Shown here piece after piece: positions 19,294-26,488 of a DNA stretch of 64,000 nt. The notes beneath the pieces are model-generated. The model had not been told where the DNA came from. It ran no database searches and worked only from the letters and a program-made list of their open reading frames with translations. A program made the translations under genes and the position numbers. The DNA comes from JAHELQ01 sp964491915 (GTDB taxonomy: Bacteria; Acidobacteriota; Aminicenantia; UBA2199), in the NCBI GenBank assembly GCA_964491915.1, contig CAZBHS010000016.1, forward strand, positions 39,208 through 103,207. Reading direction: 5' to 3'. Within the stretch, counting starts at the first letter, position 1. Each line of letters starts with the position of its first letter.

Positions 19294-20901
19294 TTACATG
19301 GCAGTTTGCTTCAAATAACTCTTGATGTAGGAGTTCCCCTCGTTGTCTTTTGCCGCCACCACAGTTTTCAAGGCAAAGGATTCCAACGCGTCATGGATGG
19401 AAAACACACCCTGTCCCGAATCTTTCTTCCCGCTAAAAGGGAATAGGTCGGGACCACGCTGGCATTTGGCATTGATATTCACCCTGCTCACCTGATTCAT
19501 GATCCCGTTTGCCACACGGGATACCTGGCGGGCATCCCGCCCGAATATACTTGCCTGTTGACCGAACCGCGATTCTTTCTGAAAGCGGACCGGTTCGGAT
19601 ATATCATTAAAGGGCACAACCGGAATAATGGGACCGAATTGCTCTTCCCGGTACACCCGCATATTATGGTTGACGCGATAAAGAATCGCCGGATAAAAAA
19701 TAGTCCCGGCAACCCGCCCGCCGCCGAAGTTGACGACGCGGGCTCCATTGGCCACCGCATCCTCCACCAGCTCCCGAAGGTAGGCCAATCTCTGGGGATC
19801 GGCGATAGGAGTAATTCTGATGTTCTCCTGCCAGGGCATCCCCACACTGGCGCCCAGAACCTCTTCCTCTAACATTCGCAAAAATTTCCCGGCGATGGAC
19901 TCATGGACAAACAATAGTTTCAACGCCGCACACCGCTGCCCATTGTACGCCAAAGCCCCAAGTACACATTCCGGGACCGCCAACTCGAGGTCCGCGTCAT
20001 CCAATACAATGGCGGGATTTTTCGCTTCCAACCCCAGAACCAGATGCAAGCGGTGGGGCGCCGGGTGTTTGAGAATCAACCGGTCCGCGTATAAACTGGG
20101 CCCCATAAACGCCAACACATCCACCTTGCCGGTTTCCATCATTGGACCGGTGACCGCTTCGCCGTCGCCATAAACAATGTTGACCACTCCGGGAGGAAAA
20201 CAATCCCGCAACGCCTCCACCAACGGACTATGCAGCAACACACCGATACGGGGGAATTTTAGAATCACGGTATTGCCGGTTAACAAAGCGGGAATCAACA
20301 ACGAATAGGTCTCGTACAACGGATAATTGCTGGGCCCCATACAAAGTACCACGCCAATGGGACGGTAACTGATCTGCCCCCAAAAACCGCCGTCAAGATG
20401 GAAGTTTCGACTCTCCCCATCCATCCGCCTCATGTGAGCCGCCGTGTCTTCCATGTAGCTAATGGTGCGATCAAATTCATTCACAGACTCAATATAGGTT
20501 TTGGCGGTCTCCCACATCAGAAGCTTTACGATACTTTCTTTTTGTCCCGCCGCTTGCCGGATGAAGGTTTCCACCGCCTCGATTCTTTCGGAAACCGAAG
20601 CGGACGGCCATGGCCCCATTCCCTCATCATAGGCTTCGACAGCGGCAGCCAGAGCCTCGAGAGATTCCTTCCGTGTCATAACCGGAACTTGTCCCAGCAG
20701 TTTTGGAATCAACGATTCACCATCGCGAATCAAAACCGGGGAGAAAATATCATAATAATCACCATTCCAGGACCTAAGTTCACCATTGATAAGGTAATGG
20801 GATTGTTTTTCCGGGCTCTCGAGGAGCATCGTCTCCGGAATGTCATGTTCAGTTGCAAATCGCGACTCAAGGGTCTCGGCATTCGAATTCGTCATCAACA
20901 T
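19294..20901 (-). CDS. gapN: NADP-dependent non-phosphorylating GAPDH (GAPN-type aldehyde dehydrogenase)
   Basis: A 535-residue aldehyde dehydrogenase. The catalytic cysteine lies in LAYNGQRCAALK and the general-base Glu in GLEAKNPAIVLDDADLE. The LEAKNP...ECVLG...NGQRC pattern is the one I recall for GAPN enzymes of algae and bacteria. GAPN irreversibly oxidises glyceraldehyde 3-phosphate to 3-phosphoglycerate with NADP+, giving NADPH rather than ATP. The ATG at 20901 is preferred because a GGAGA ribosome-binding site is 11 nt upstream; ATG at 20895 is an alternative. It leads a leftward cluster with the PPDK-like gene (43-nt gap) and GAPDH. Confidence 0.85.
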   Translation of the reverse strand: MLMTNSNAETLESRFATEHDIPETMLLESPEKQSHYLINGELRSWNGDYYDIFSPVLIRDGESLIPKLLGQVPVMTRKESLEALAAAVEAYDEGMGPWPSASVSERIEAVETFIRQAAGQKESIVKLLMWETAKTYIESVNEFDRTISYMEDTAAHMRRMDGESRNFHLDGGFWGQISYRPIGVVLCMGPSNYPLYETYSLLIPALLTGNTVILKFPRIGVLLHSPLVEALRDCFPPGVVNIVYGDGEAVTGPMMETGKVDVLAFMGPSLYADRLILKHPAPHRLHLVLGLEAKNPAIVLDDADLELAVPECVLGALAYNGQRCAALKLLFVHESIAGKFLRMLEEEVLGASVGMPWQENIRITPIADPQRLAYLRELVEDAVANGARVVNFGGGRVAGTIFYPAILYRVNHNMRVYREEQFGPIIPVVPFNDISEPVRFQKESRFGQQASIFGRDARQVSRVANGIMNQVSRVNINAKCQRGPDLFPFSGKKDSGQGVFSIHDALESFALKTVVAAKDNEGNSYIKSYLKQTAM

Positions 20902-20952
20902 ATTAGCTCAATCTCCTGCATTCATCAAAACACAATACCACAGCTCACTACC

Positions 20953-20983
20953 ATTATAACACGTTAACCGCCACAACAGTCAA
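20953..20983 (-). promoter_or_regulatory. Promoter for the gapN cluster
   Basis: A perfect TATAAT (20958-20953) is preceded by TTGACT (20983-20978) with a 19-nt spacer on the minus strand, about 55 nt upstream of the gapN start. It lies inside the 3' end of the short phosphatase-like remnant. The long spacer lowers certainty. Confidence 0.45.
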
Positions 20984-21082
20984 ATCGTCGTGGAGCTTCC
21001 GGGAAGCGGAATAATCGAGGATATCATCCTTGATGCCGCTCCGGTCAATTTTCTCTTTTTTCCCATTGTTCAGAAATCGCAT
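20954..21082 (-). pseudogene. C-terminal remnant of a SpoIIE/PP2C-type phosphatase
   Basis: A 42-codon frame (start ATG 21082 after AAAAAGG, stop TAA 20954) ends in KLHDDLTVVAVNVL. That is the characteristic last strand of PP2C/SpoIIE serine phosphatases (…DDxTxVVV). In-frame stops lie immediately upstream, and none of the metal-binding motifs remain. I read it as the tail of a deleted phosphatase gene whose 3' end now holds the gapN promoter. A very short functional peptide cannot be excluded. Confidence 0.4.
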
Positions 21083-21170
21083 CCTTTTTAAAATTAATAG
21101 CGGTTAAAATTATTATAGTTCTACATTTCAGCCCTGTCAACAACCACCCGCCCGGTAGTAAATATTTGTT

Positions 21171-21199
21171 TTGACAAGAATGGACTATTCTGATACCAT
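21171..21199 (+). promoter_or_regulatory. Promoter for the sirtuin-larC1 operon
   Basis: TTGACA (21171-21176), a 17-nt spacer and TACCAT (21194-21199) lie about 50 nt upstream of the sirtuin start at 21250. The -35 box is perfect and the -10 box matches four of six positions. Confidence 0.5.
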
Positions 21200-21249
21200 G
21201 ACGAATGCAAGCCGCGTAAATTTCACCACGAAGGAGACAATACGTTTCG

Positions 21250-21987
21250 ATGACAACTGATATCATTAGAGCAGCCGAACTGATAAAAAAATCGAAGCAT
21301 ACCACTGTCTTCACCGGAGCGGGCATATCCGTGGAAAGCGGTATTCCTCCATTTCGTGGAGAAAACGGCTTATGGAACAAGTACGATTCCTCGTGCGTGG
21401 AATTGGGATACTTTCAAGCCCATCCAAACGCGGCCTGGAAAATCATCAAAGAAATATTCTATGATTTTTTCGGCAAAGCCGAGCCCAACGAGGCTCACAA
21501 ATCAGTGGCCGAGCTTGAAGCCATGGGGCTTGTCAAAGCTGTCATTACCCAGAATATCGACAACCTCCACCAGGAGGCGGGTAGTAAGTTGGTGTACGAA
21601 TTCCACGGCACAGCCCAATCATTGAGTTGCACCCGATGTGGTTTGAATATTCCGGCGTCCAAAGAGATAATCGACACCCTTCCTCCCACATGCAAAAAAT
21701 GTTCCGGTATCCTGAAACCGGATTTTATTTTTTTCGGCGAAGGAATTCCGGAACCAGCCCGGACATTATCGTTCCGGGAAGCTGAATTGGCGGATGTATT
21801 CCTGATTATCGGTACCACCGGTCAGGTCATCCCCGCCTGCCATATCCCTTACGTAGCCAAAGACAATTTTTGTAAAATTATAGAAGTCAACCTCGACCCA
21901 TCCAGTTATACCCCAATGATAACGGATATATTCTTACAAGGAAAAGCGACTGAAATTATGAAACAATTGATGGAAGAACTAACATGA
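21250..21987 (+). CDS. cobB: Sir2-family NAD-dependent protein deacylase
   Basis: A 245-residue sirtuin with the hallmark motifs GAGISVESGIPPFRG (NAD binding), TQNIDNLHQEAG (catalytic region, with the His in YEFHGTA), and a four-cysteine zinc site (CTRCG and CKKCS). It removes acyl groups from lysines using NAD+, in the cytoplasm. The start ATG follows AAGGAGA by a rather long spacing. Its stop overlaps the start of larC1 as ATGA. Length is typical of bacterial CobB. Confidence 0.93.
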   Translation: MTTDIIRAAELIKKSKHTTVFTGAGISVESGIPPFRGENGLWNKYDSSCVELGYFQAHPNAAWKIIKEIFYDFFGKAEPNEAHKSVAELEAMGLVKAVITQNIDNLHQEAGSKLVYEFHGTAQSLSCTRCGLNIPASKEIIDTLPPTCKKCSGILKPDFIFFGEGIPEPARTLSFREAELADVFLIIGTTGQVIPACHIPYVAKDNFCKIIEVNLDPSSYTPMITDIFLQGKATEIMKQLMEELT

Positions 21988-22754
21988 AACTACTGATTGA
22001 CCCAAAAGGCGGAATTGCCGGCGACATGTTCACGGCGGCATTGATTTCCGCAGGCGCCGACTACTCCTACATGCATGGAGCTTTAACCAAAGCAGCAGGG
22101 AAATTGGGCGCCGCTAACATTTCACTAAACAAAACCGATGATCGCTCAAATCAACTGAGCATCGAGCTGTCTCCCAACGACAAGCACCTGGAAGGTAAAC
22201 AGGCGCGCAACATTCTCGAAGAGGTTCTCTACGAACTCGACATCAAAGAGGTGTACCAGGATTTCGGATTTCAAATACTGAGTATCCTTTTAAACGCGGA
22301 ATCGATCGCTCACGCCGACGGCCGCTTCTCCCACTTGCACCACCACAATCACGACCACAATGATACCGCCATCTATCTCCACGAAGCGCAGGATATCATC
22401 ATTGATATCACCGGCGCTGTTTGTGGACTCCAAAACCTGAACATCAGCCCCTACGCCTGCCTTCTATCTCCTGTATCAGTCGGTGGAGGCACCGTCACAT
22501 TCTCACACGGAGAGTTGGAAGTACCGGCTCCGGCAACCTCAATCATTCTCAAGGAACATCACATCCCATGGATTCATGGGCCGATCCAACAGGAGTTGTG
22601 CACCCCCACCGGCGCGTCGATTATCGCTGCCCTGGACAGTTGGCTTACCGACAAATCTATTAAAGATTTTGAAGTGGTCCGCCAGGGACAATCACGAGGT
22701 AGTAAAATCCTCGCGATCCCACCACTCAAGATTTATCTGGCAAAAGAAGTATAA
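21984..22754 (+). CDS. LarC N-terminal (LarC1) domain protein
   Basis: A 256-residue protein matching the first part of LarC/DUF111, the cyclometallase that inserts nickel into the pincer cofactor of lactate racemase. Visible features are the N-terminal PKGGIAGDMFTAAL, a histidine-rich loop (HLHHHNHDHND), a LHEAQDIIIDITG segment and the PVSVGGGTV...HGELEVPAPAT stretch. Complete LarC is about 400-420 residues; here the LarC2 part, which contributes to CTP and nickel chemistry, is absent. No continuation is visible in another frame after the stop. It overlaps cobB by 4 nt. larB, larE and larA are not in the window. Function as a nickel enzyme is therefore uncertain. Confidence 0.78.
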   Translation: MKLLIDPKGGIAGDMFTAALISAGADYSYMHGALTKAAGKLGAANISLNKTDDRSNQLSIELSPNDKHLEGKQARNILEEVLYELDIKEVYQDFGFQILSILLNAESIAHADGRFSHLHHHNHDHNDTAIYLHEAQDIIIDITGAVCGLQNLNISPYACLLSPVSVGGGTVTFSHGELEVPAPATSIILKEHHIPWIHGPIQQELCTPTGASIIAALDSWLTDKSIKDFEVVRQGQSRGSKILAIPPLKIYLAKEV

Positions 22755-22771
22755 ACGCTAAAAGATTGAAT

Positions 22772-22796
22772 GGGCACCCGAATGGGGCGCCCGTTT
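22772..22796 (+). terminator. Possible rho-independent terminator after larC1
   Basis: An 8-bp stem with one A-C mismatch (GGGCACCC pairing with GGGCGCCC, loop of about 5 nt) is followed by GTTTGATAG. It lies 18 nt after the larC1 stop and between converging genes. The T-run is weak. Confidence 0.4.
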
Positions 22797-22822
22797 GATA
22801 GAATTTCCTAAAAATGACTCAA

Positions 22823-23839
22823 TTAAAATGAATATTGGGCCATCACATAAAACAGATTGTTGGGAATCTCTTCCATCCCTTCAGCCATTGTCTCTTGACG
22901 AATGACATAGTTGGCCTGGAATTTTATGTTGTGCTTGCAAAAAATATTGGCGCCGAACGTAATGTTATTGAACTTCTTTACCCCAAGCGGATTGGGATTG
23001 CCGTTATTGGGAGTATAAAATCCATAACGAACCGCCAACTCCAGAGGCTTGGCCACTCTGAAACCAACCACTGAATAAATACCGTTGTATTTGGTCTCCC
23101 GGCCTTCGAGCCCATAAATACCGGCGATATATTCCAATTTGAGATTCAAGCGATTTTTCGTATAAAACAAATGAGCGCCGTAAGAGCTCTTCTTATTATT
23201 GATATCTTTCTCGGTTCCGGTTCCGAAGAAGGCGCCGAAATTCAAACCATCCACAGGTTTCACTTCCATACGGCCCCAAAAGCTCAAGCCATTCTGCTGC
23301 TCGTAATCCGGAAGATTGATGGTGGGATTGAATATTTTCAGAGTCCTGGGATTGGCCACCATAAATGCCCAATACAATTTATCGTCCATCAACTGGCCGT
23401 CAACCTGCACACCCAGGGCTCTATAGCCGAAAAGCTTGGAATGGTCGCCCCAACGGGTGGTAATCGAAGCCCGTTCGACAAAATCCAATTCCGCCGAAGA
23501 GGTCAATGCCGCCGACTTCGTGGCCGGAGGAGCGAACTGCCCCACTTTCACATTAAAATTATCGCTCAACTTAAACAACACAAAGGCGTCGAGGATTTTA
23601 GCTCCCTGCTTGTCCCAGGCGAAATGAAAACCCCATTTGATATTCTCGGACAAACTGCCCGTAGGAATAAACCGAATTCTGCGCACAGTAAAACCATAAG
23701 CATCTGCGTCCGTGTCCGCCTGCTGGCCGGCGGAAAACCAAAATTGTCCCAATCCGGAAAACGTAATATTACTATCCTCCGCAGCAACATTCACAATTAG
23801 AAATGCAATTGCCATACTAATCAATAAAACCCTTTTCAT
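22823..23839 (-). CDS. Outer-membrane porin, phosphate-selective (OprO/P) type
   Basis: The ATG at 23839 is chosen because it follows AGGAGG and begins a clean signal peptide (KRVLLISMAIAFLIVNVAAE). The mature chain of about 320 residues alternates polar and hydrophobic positions like a beta barrel and ends in Phe, as exported outer-membrane proteins do. KVGQFAPPAT and the GFTVRRIRF...KWGFHFAWD pattern match the Porin_O_P family. It should form a diffusion channel in the outer membrane; phosphate selectivity is not established. It is divergently transcribed from the NtrC-type regulator, with which it may or may not be functionally linked. Confidence 0.83.
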   Translation of the reverse strand: MKRVLLISMAIAFLIVNVAAEDSNITFSGLGQFWFSAGQQADTDADAYGFTVRRIRFIPTGSLSENIKWGFHFAWDKQGAKILDAFVLFKLSDNFNVKVGQFAPPATKSAALTSSAELDFVERASITTRWGDHSKLFGYRALGVQVDGQLMDDKLYWAFMVANPRTLKIFNPTINLPDYEQQNGLSFWGRMEVKPVDGLNFGAFFGTGTEKDINNKKSSYGAHLFYTKNRLNLKLEYIAGIYGLEGRETKYNGIYSVVGFRVAKPLELAVRYGFYTPNNGNPNPLGVKKFNNITFGANIFCKHNIKFQANYVIRQETMAEGMEEIPNNLFYVMAQYSF

Positions 23840-23875
23840 TAAGTATTCCTCCTGAAATAATTGAATATAGAACAC

Positions 23876-23903
23876 ATTTTATAGTAAAACCATGGAATGT
23901 CAA
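23876..23903 (-). promoter_or_regulatory. Promoter for the porin gene
   Basis: Minus-strand TTGACA (23903-23898), a 16-nt spacer and TAAAAT (23881-23876) lie about 37 nt upstream of the chosen porin start. Confidence 0.55.
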
Positions 23904-23985
23904 CCGCCTCTCAGAGTATTTCCAGGAATTTGACGACTTTTTTCACACCTTTGCAATCTTTCGCGGTATCTGCTATAAATAATCC

Positions 23986-25386
23986 ATGGGAAACACAAAA
24001 GTACTGGTCATTGATGACGAAAAAAACATTCTCGAATCCATAAAAATGGTGCTATCCTATGAAGACTACATTGTCGAAACAGCCGCCACCGGCCTCGACG
24101 GCATCGAACTATTCAAGAAGACACGGCCGGACATTGTATTGCTGGATGTAAAAATGCCGGGATTCGACGGCATTCAGGTGCTGCAAAGCCTGAAAAAGAT
24201 CGACCAATTACCGGAAATTATCATGATCTCGGGACACTCGGGAATCGAAGAGGCGGTGGAAGCCTCCAAACTAGGAGCCTTCGATTTCCTGGAAAAACCC
24301 ATCTCCAGGGACAAACTCCTGCTTACGATTCGTAACGCCGCGGTAAAAGTCAACCTGCTGAAAGAGAACTACACCCTCAAAAACATCACCGAGAAAAAAT
24401 ACCAGTTGATCGGGCAGTCCAAAGCTATGGAGCAACTCAAAAACGTCATCCAAAAGGTAGCTAAAACCCCTTCCACCGTACTCATCACCGGAGAGAGCGG
24501 CACCGGCAAAGAATTGATCGCCCGCAGTATCCACAACCTCTCCCGCCGCAAGAACAGTAAATTCGTTCAAGTCAATTGCGCCGCCATTCCCGAAGAGCTC
24601 ATCGAGAGCGAACTCTTCGGACACGAAAAAGGCTCGTTTACCGGCGCCTACGAGAAAAAAATCGGCAAGTTCGAAAGCGCCCACAACGGCACGATCTTCC
24701 TGGACGAAATCGGCGACCTGAGCCTCAAAGCCCAGGCCAAGGTTCTACGGGTGCTGGAAGAGGGGGAAATCCAGCGGGTGGGAACAGCGGAGATCAAAAA
24801 AGTGGATGTCCGGGTCATTGCCGCCACCAATAAAAACATCGAAGAGGAAATCAAAAAAGAGGCGTTCCGCGAAGACCTATTTTTCCGCCTCAACGTCGTC
24901 CCCATCTACTCCCCCTCCTTGAGGGAACGGAGCGAGGACATCCCCATCCTGGTGGACCACTTCATCAACTACTATTCCGAAGAGAACAATTTCAAGCGGA
25001 AATCATTTTCCAATAAAGCCATCCAGCGATTCATCTCTTATGAATGGAAGGGCAATATCCGCGAACTGCGCAACCTCATCGAGCGGTTGATGATCATGTC
25101 CGACTCAAAAATCATCGACGAAGCGGACCTCCCGGAAAATATGAAAACTCAAAAGGAAGAAGAGGCTGTCGATTTCAGCTCCATCAAGCTCTGGAAAGAC
25201 TTCAAACACCAGTCCGAAAAAAATTTTATCACGGCCAAACTCAAAGAGTACAACTTCAATATCGCAAAAACCGCACGCGAAATAGAACTTCCCCGCAGTA
25301 ACCTATATAAAAAAATCGAATCATTTGATATAATATTACCTGGAAATTCGGAAGCAGATAAAGAATCGCCTTTTACCCCGGTCTAA
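23986..25386 (+). CDS. NtrC-family sigma-54-dependent response regulator
   Basis: A 466-residue regulator with three domains. Residues 1-120 are a receiver with the phospho-acceptor Asp54 (LLDVKMPG). About 140-375 is an AAA+ ATPase with Walker A GESGTGKE and the sigma-54 contact loop in the form GSFTGA. The C-terminus carries a Fis-type helix-turn-helix (FNIAKTAREIELPRSNLYKKI). It activates sigma-54 promoters when phosphorylated. No cognate histidine kinase is adjacent. The last roughly 14 codons overlap the 5' strand of the RNase P RNA and its -10 box, so rnpB is transcribed from within the gene. Confidence 0.93.
   Translation: MGNTKVLVIDDEKNILESIKMVLSYEDYIVETAATGLDGIELFKKTRPDIVLLDVKMPGFDGIQVLQSLKKIDQLPEIIMISGHSGIEEAVEASKLGAFDFLEKPISRDKLLLTIRNAAVKVNLLKENYTLKNITEKKYQLIGQSKAMEQLKNVIQKVAKTPSTVLITGESGTGKELIARSIHNLSRRKNSKFVQVNCAAIPEELIESELFGHEKGSFTGAYEKKIGKFESAHNGTIFLDEIGDLSLKAQAKVLRVLEEGEIQRVGTAEIKKVDVRVIAATNKNIEEEIKKEAFREDLFFRLNVVPIYSPSLRERSEDIPILVDHFINYYSEENNFKRKSFSNKAIQRFISYEWKGNIRELRNLIERLMIMSDSKIIDEADLPENMKTQKEEEAVDFSSIKLWKDFKHQSEKNFITAKLKEYNFNIAKTAREIELPRSNLYKKIESFDIILPGNSEADKESPFTPV
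25329..25334 (+). promoter_or_regulatory. -10 box of rnpB
   Basis: A perfect TATAAT lies 11 nt before the first base of the P1 helix of RNase P RNA, which places the transcription start where the RNA begins. A -35 box is not convincing. Confidence 0.5.
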
Positions 25387-25731
25387 CCGACGGTGAAGGA
25401 GGAAAGTCCGGGCTCCGCAGGGACAGGATGGTTCCTAGCCGGAACTGCCGGTCAAAAAGAGGCCGGTAAGGAAAGTGTCACAGAGAATAGGTTGTTCTCG
25501 ACGCGGCGTGCCGCATTGGGAATAGAAAGTGAAAAGGTGAGGTAAGAGCTCACCGTTCCCGTTGGCGACAGCGGGAACTGAGGCAAACCCCATCCGGAGC
25601 AAGGCTAAACAAAAGGTGTCAAGACGGTCCCGGTCAACCCTTTGGGTTAGCCGCTCGATCCCGCCGGCAACGGCGGGACTAGATAAATGATTCTTCACGA
25701 CAGAACCCGGCTTATCGTCTGCTTCCGAATC
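25346..25731 (+). ncRNA. rnpB: RNase P RNA (bacterial type A)
   Basis: The 5' conserved GAGGAAAGTCCGGGCTCC and the 3' conserved ACAGAACCCGGCTTAT, which pair to form P4, are both present in order about 300 nt apart. The ends form a perfect 13-bp P1 helix, 25346-25358 with 25718-25730. Length is close to 385 nt, typical of type A. The 5' end overlaps the response-regulator stop region and the 3' end overlaps the convergent brxA stop codon. The RNA is the catalytic subunit that matures tRNA 5' ends. Confidence 0.95.
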
Positions 25732-26488
25732 TTCCTTCTTTCTTCAATGTCAGAAGCTCATCATCCAATCCATTGCGAACAACGTCGATTGCATGGCTCT
25801 GCTGAGAGATAAAATTACCGGTCAGCGCCGGCAGTTGAAAGGGGAAAAATGCCGGATTGTTTTTCAGCAATCCCAATGAAGGCTTACTTTCCTTTTCGGC
25901 ATGAAGCGCCGCCTCATATAACAGTATCGTAAGGTTCGGATCACTGATAACCATCGGCCTGCTTTGTTTATAGCAACCTTTAATTGCAGTATCCTCTAAA
26001 ACACCCCACGCAACAAAAGACCTGATTGTATATCGAGCATAGCGAACCAGTGTTTCCCTATCTCCGTATTGTTCCTTAAGCCGGGAGATAACTTGAGCCT
26101 GTGTAACCCGATCCTGCAAGTTGAACAGTCTTCCTATTTGTCTAGCCGCATTAAACCAGAATGGATATGAGGCTGATATCACCGCCCAGTGATATGGGAG
26201 CCATTTTTGTGGATTTTCATCTCGAATAAGCTCGAGAGCATGGTCCCTGAATGGAATTAATTCTTTTTCAGGGGAGAACCACGACGTGAGAATACTTATG
26301 GCCATGATGTAAGCTGTCTTACCCCGCTCTCCAATGCCTCCGCTTTGTTTTTGGGTTGCCAGAAACTCATCCAACCCGGCTCTAATTTCTATTTCCGAGA
26401 GACCGGCCAACATCATTTCGACAACATAATCCATCCAGCGCTTCCGGATCGTCTGCTTGATACCGATCTTATCGTGTCGCTTGATCAA
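25712..26488 (-). CDS. brxA: BREX protein BrxA (DUF1819)
   Basis: A 258-residue protein resembling BrxA, the DUF1819 component found last in BREX type 3 operons. BrxA proteins are small, helical and DNA-binding; no enzyme motif is seen here. The call rests on overall resemblance and on position: it follows pglZ with a 4-nt overlap (ATGA), the standard pglZ-brxA order. The final codons (GRFGSRR) read antisense through the P1 strand of rnpB, so the C-terminus may have been set by the insertion point of the island. Confidence 0.75.
   Translation of the reverse strand: MIKRHDKIGIKQTIRKRWMDYVVEMMLAGLSEIEIRAGLDEFLATQKQSGGIGERGKTAYIMAISILTSWFSPEKELIPFRDHALELIRDENPQKWLPYHWAVISASYPFWFNAARQIGRLFNLQDRVTQAQVISRLKEQYGDRETLVRYARYTIRSFVAWGVLEDTAIKGCYKQSRPMVISDPNLTILLYEAALHAEKESKPSLGLLKNNPAFFPFQLPALTGNFISQQSHAIDVVRNGLDDELLTLKKEGRFGSRR

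Noticed and set aside
23935..23975. Sigma-54 promoter before the response regulator
   Set aside because: A TTTGCA element resembles the -12 half, but the required GG at -24 is absent.
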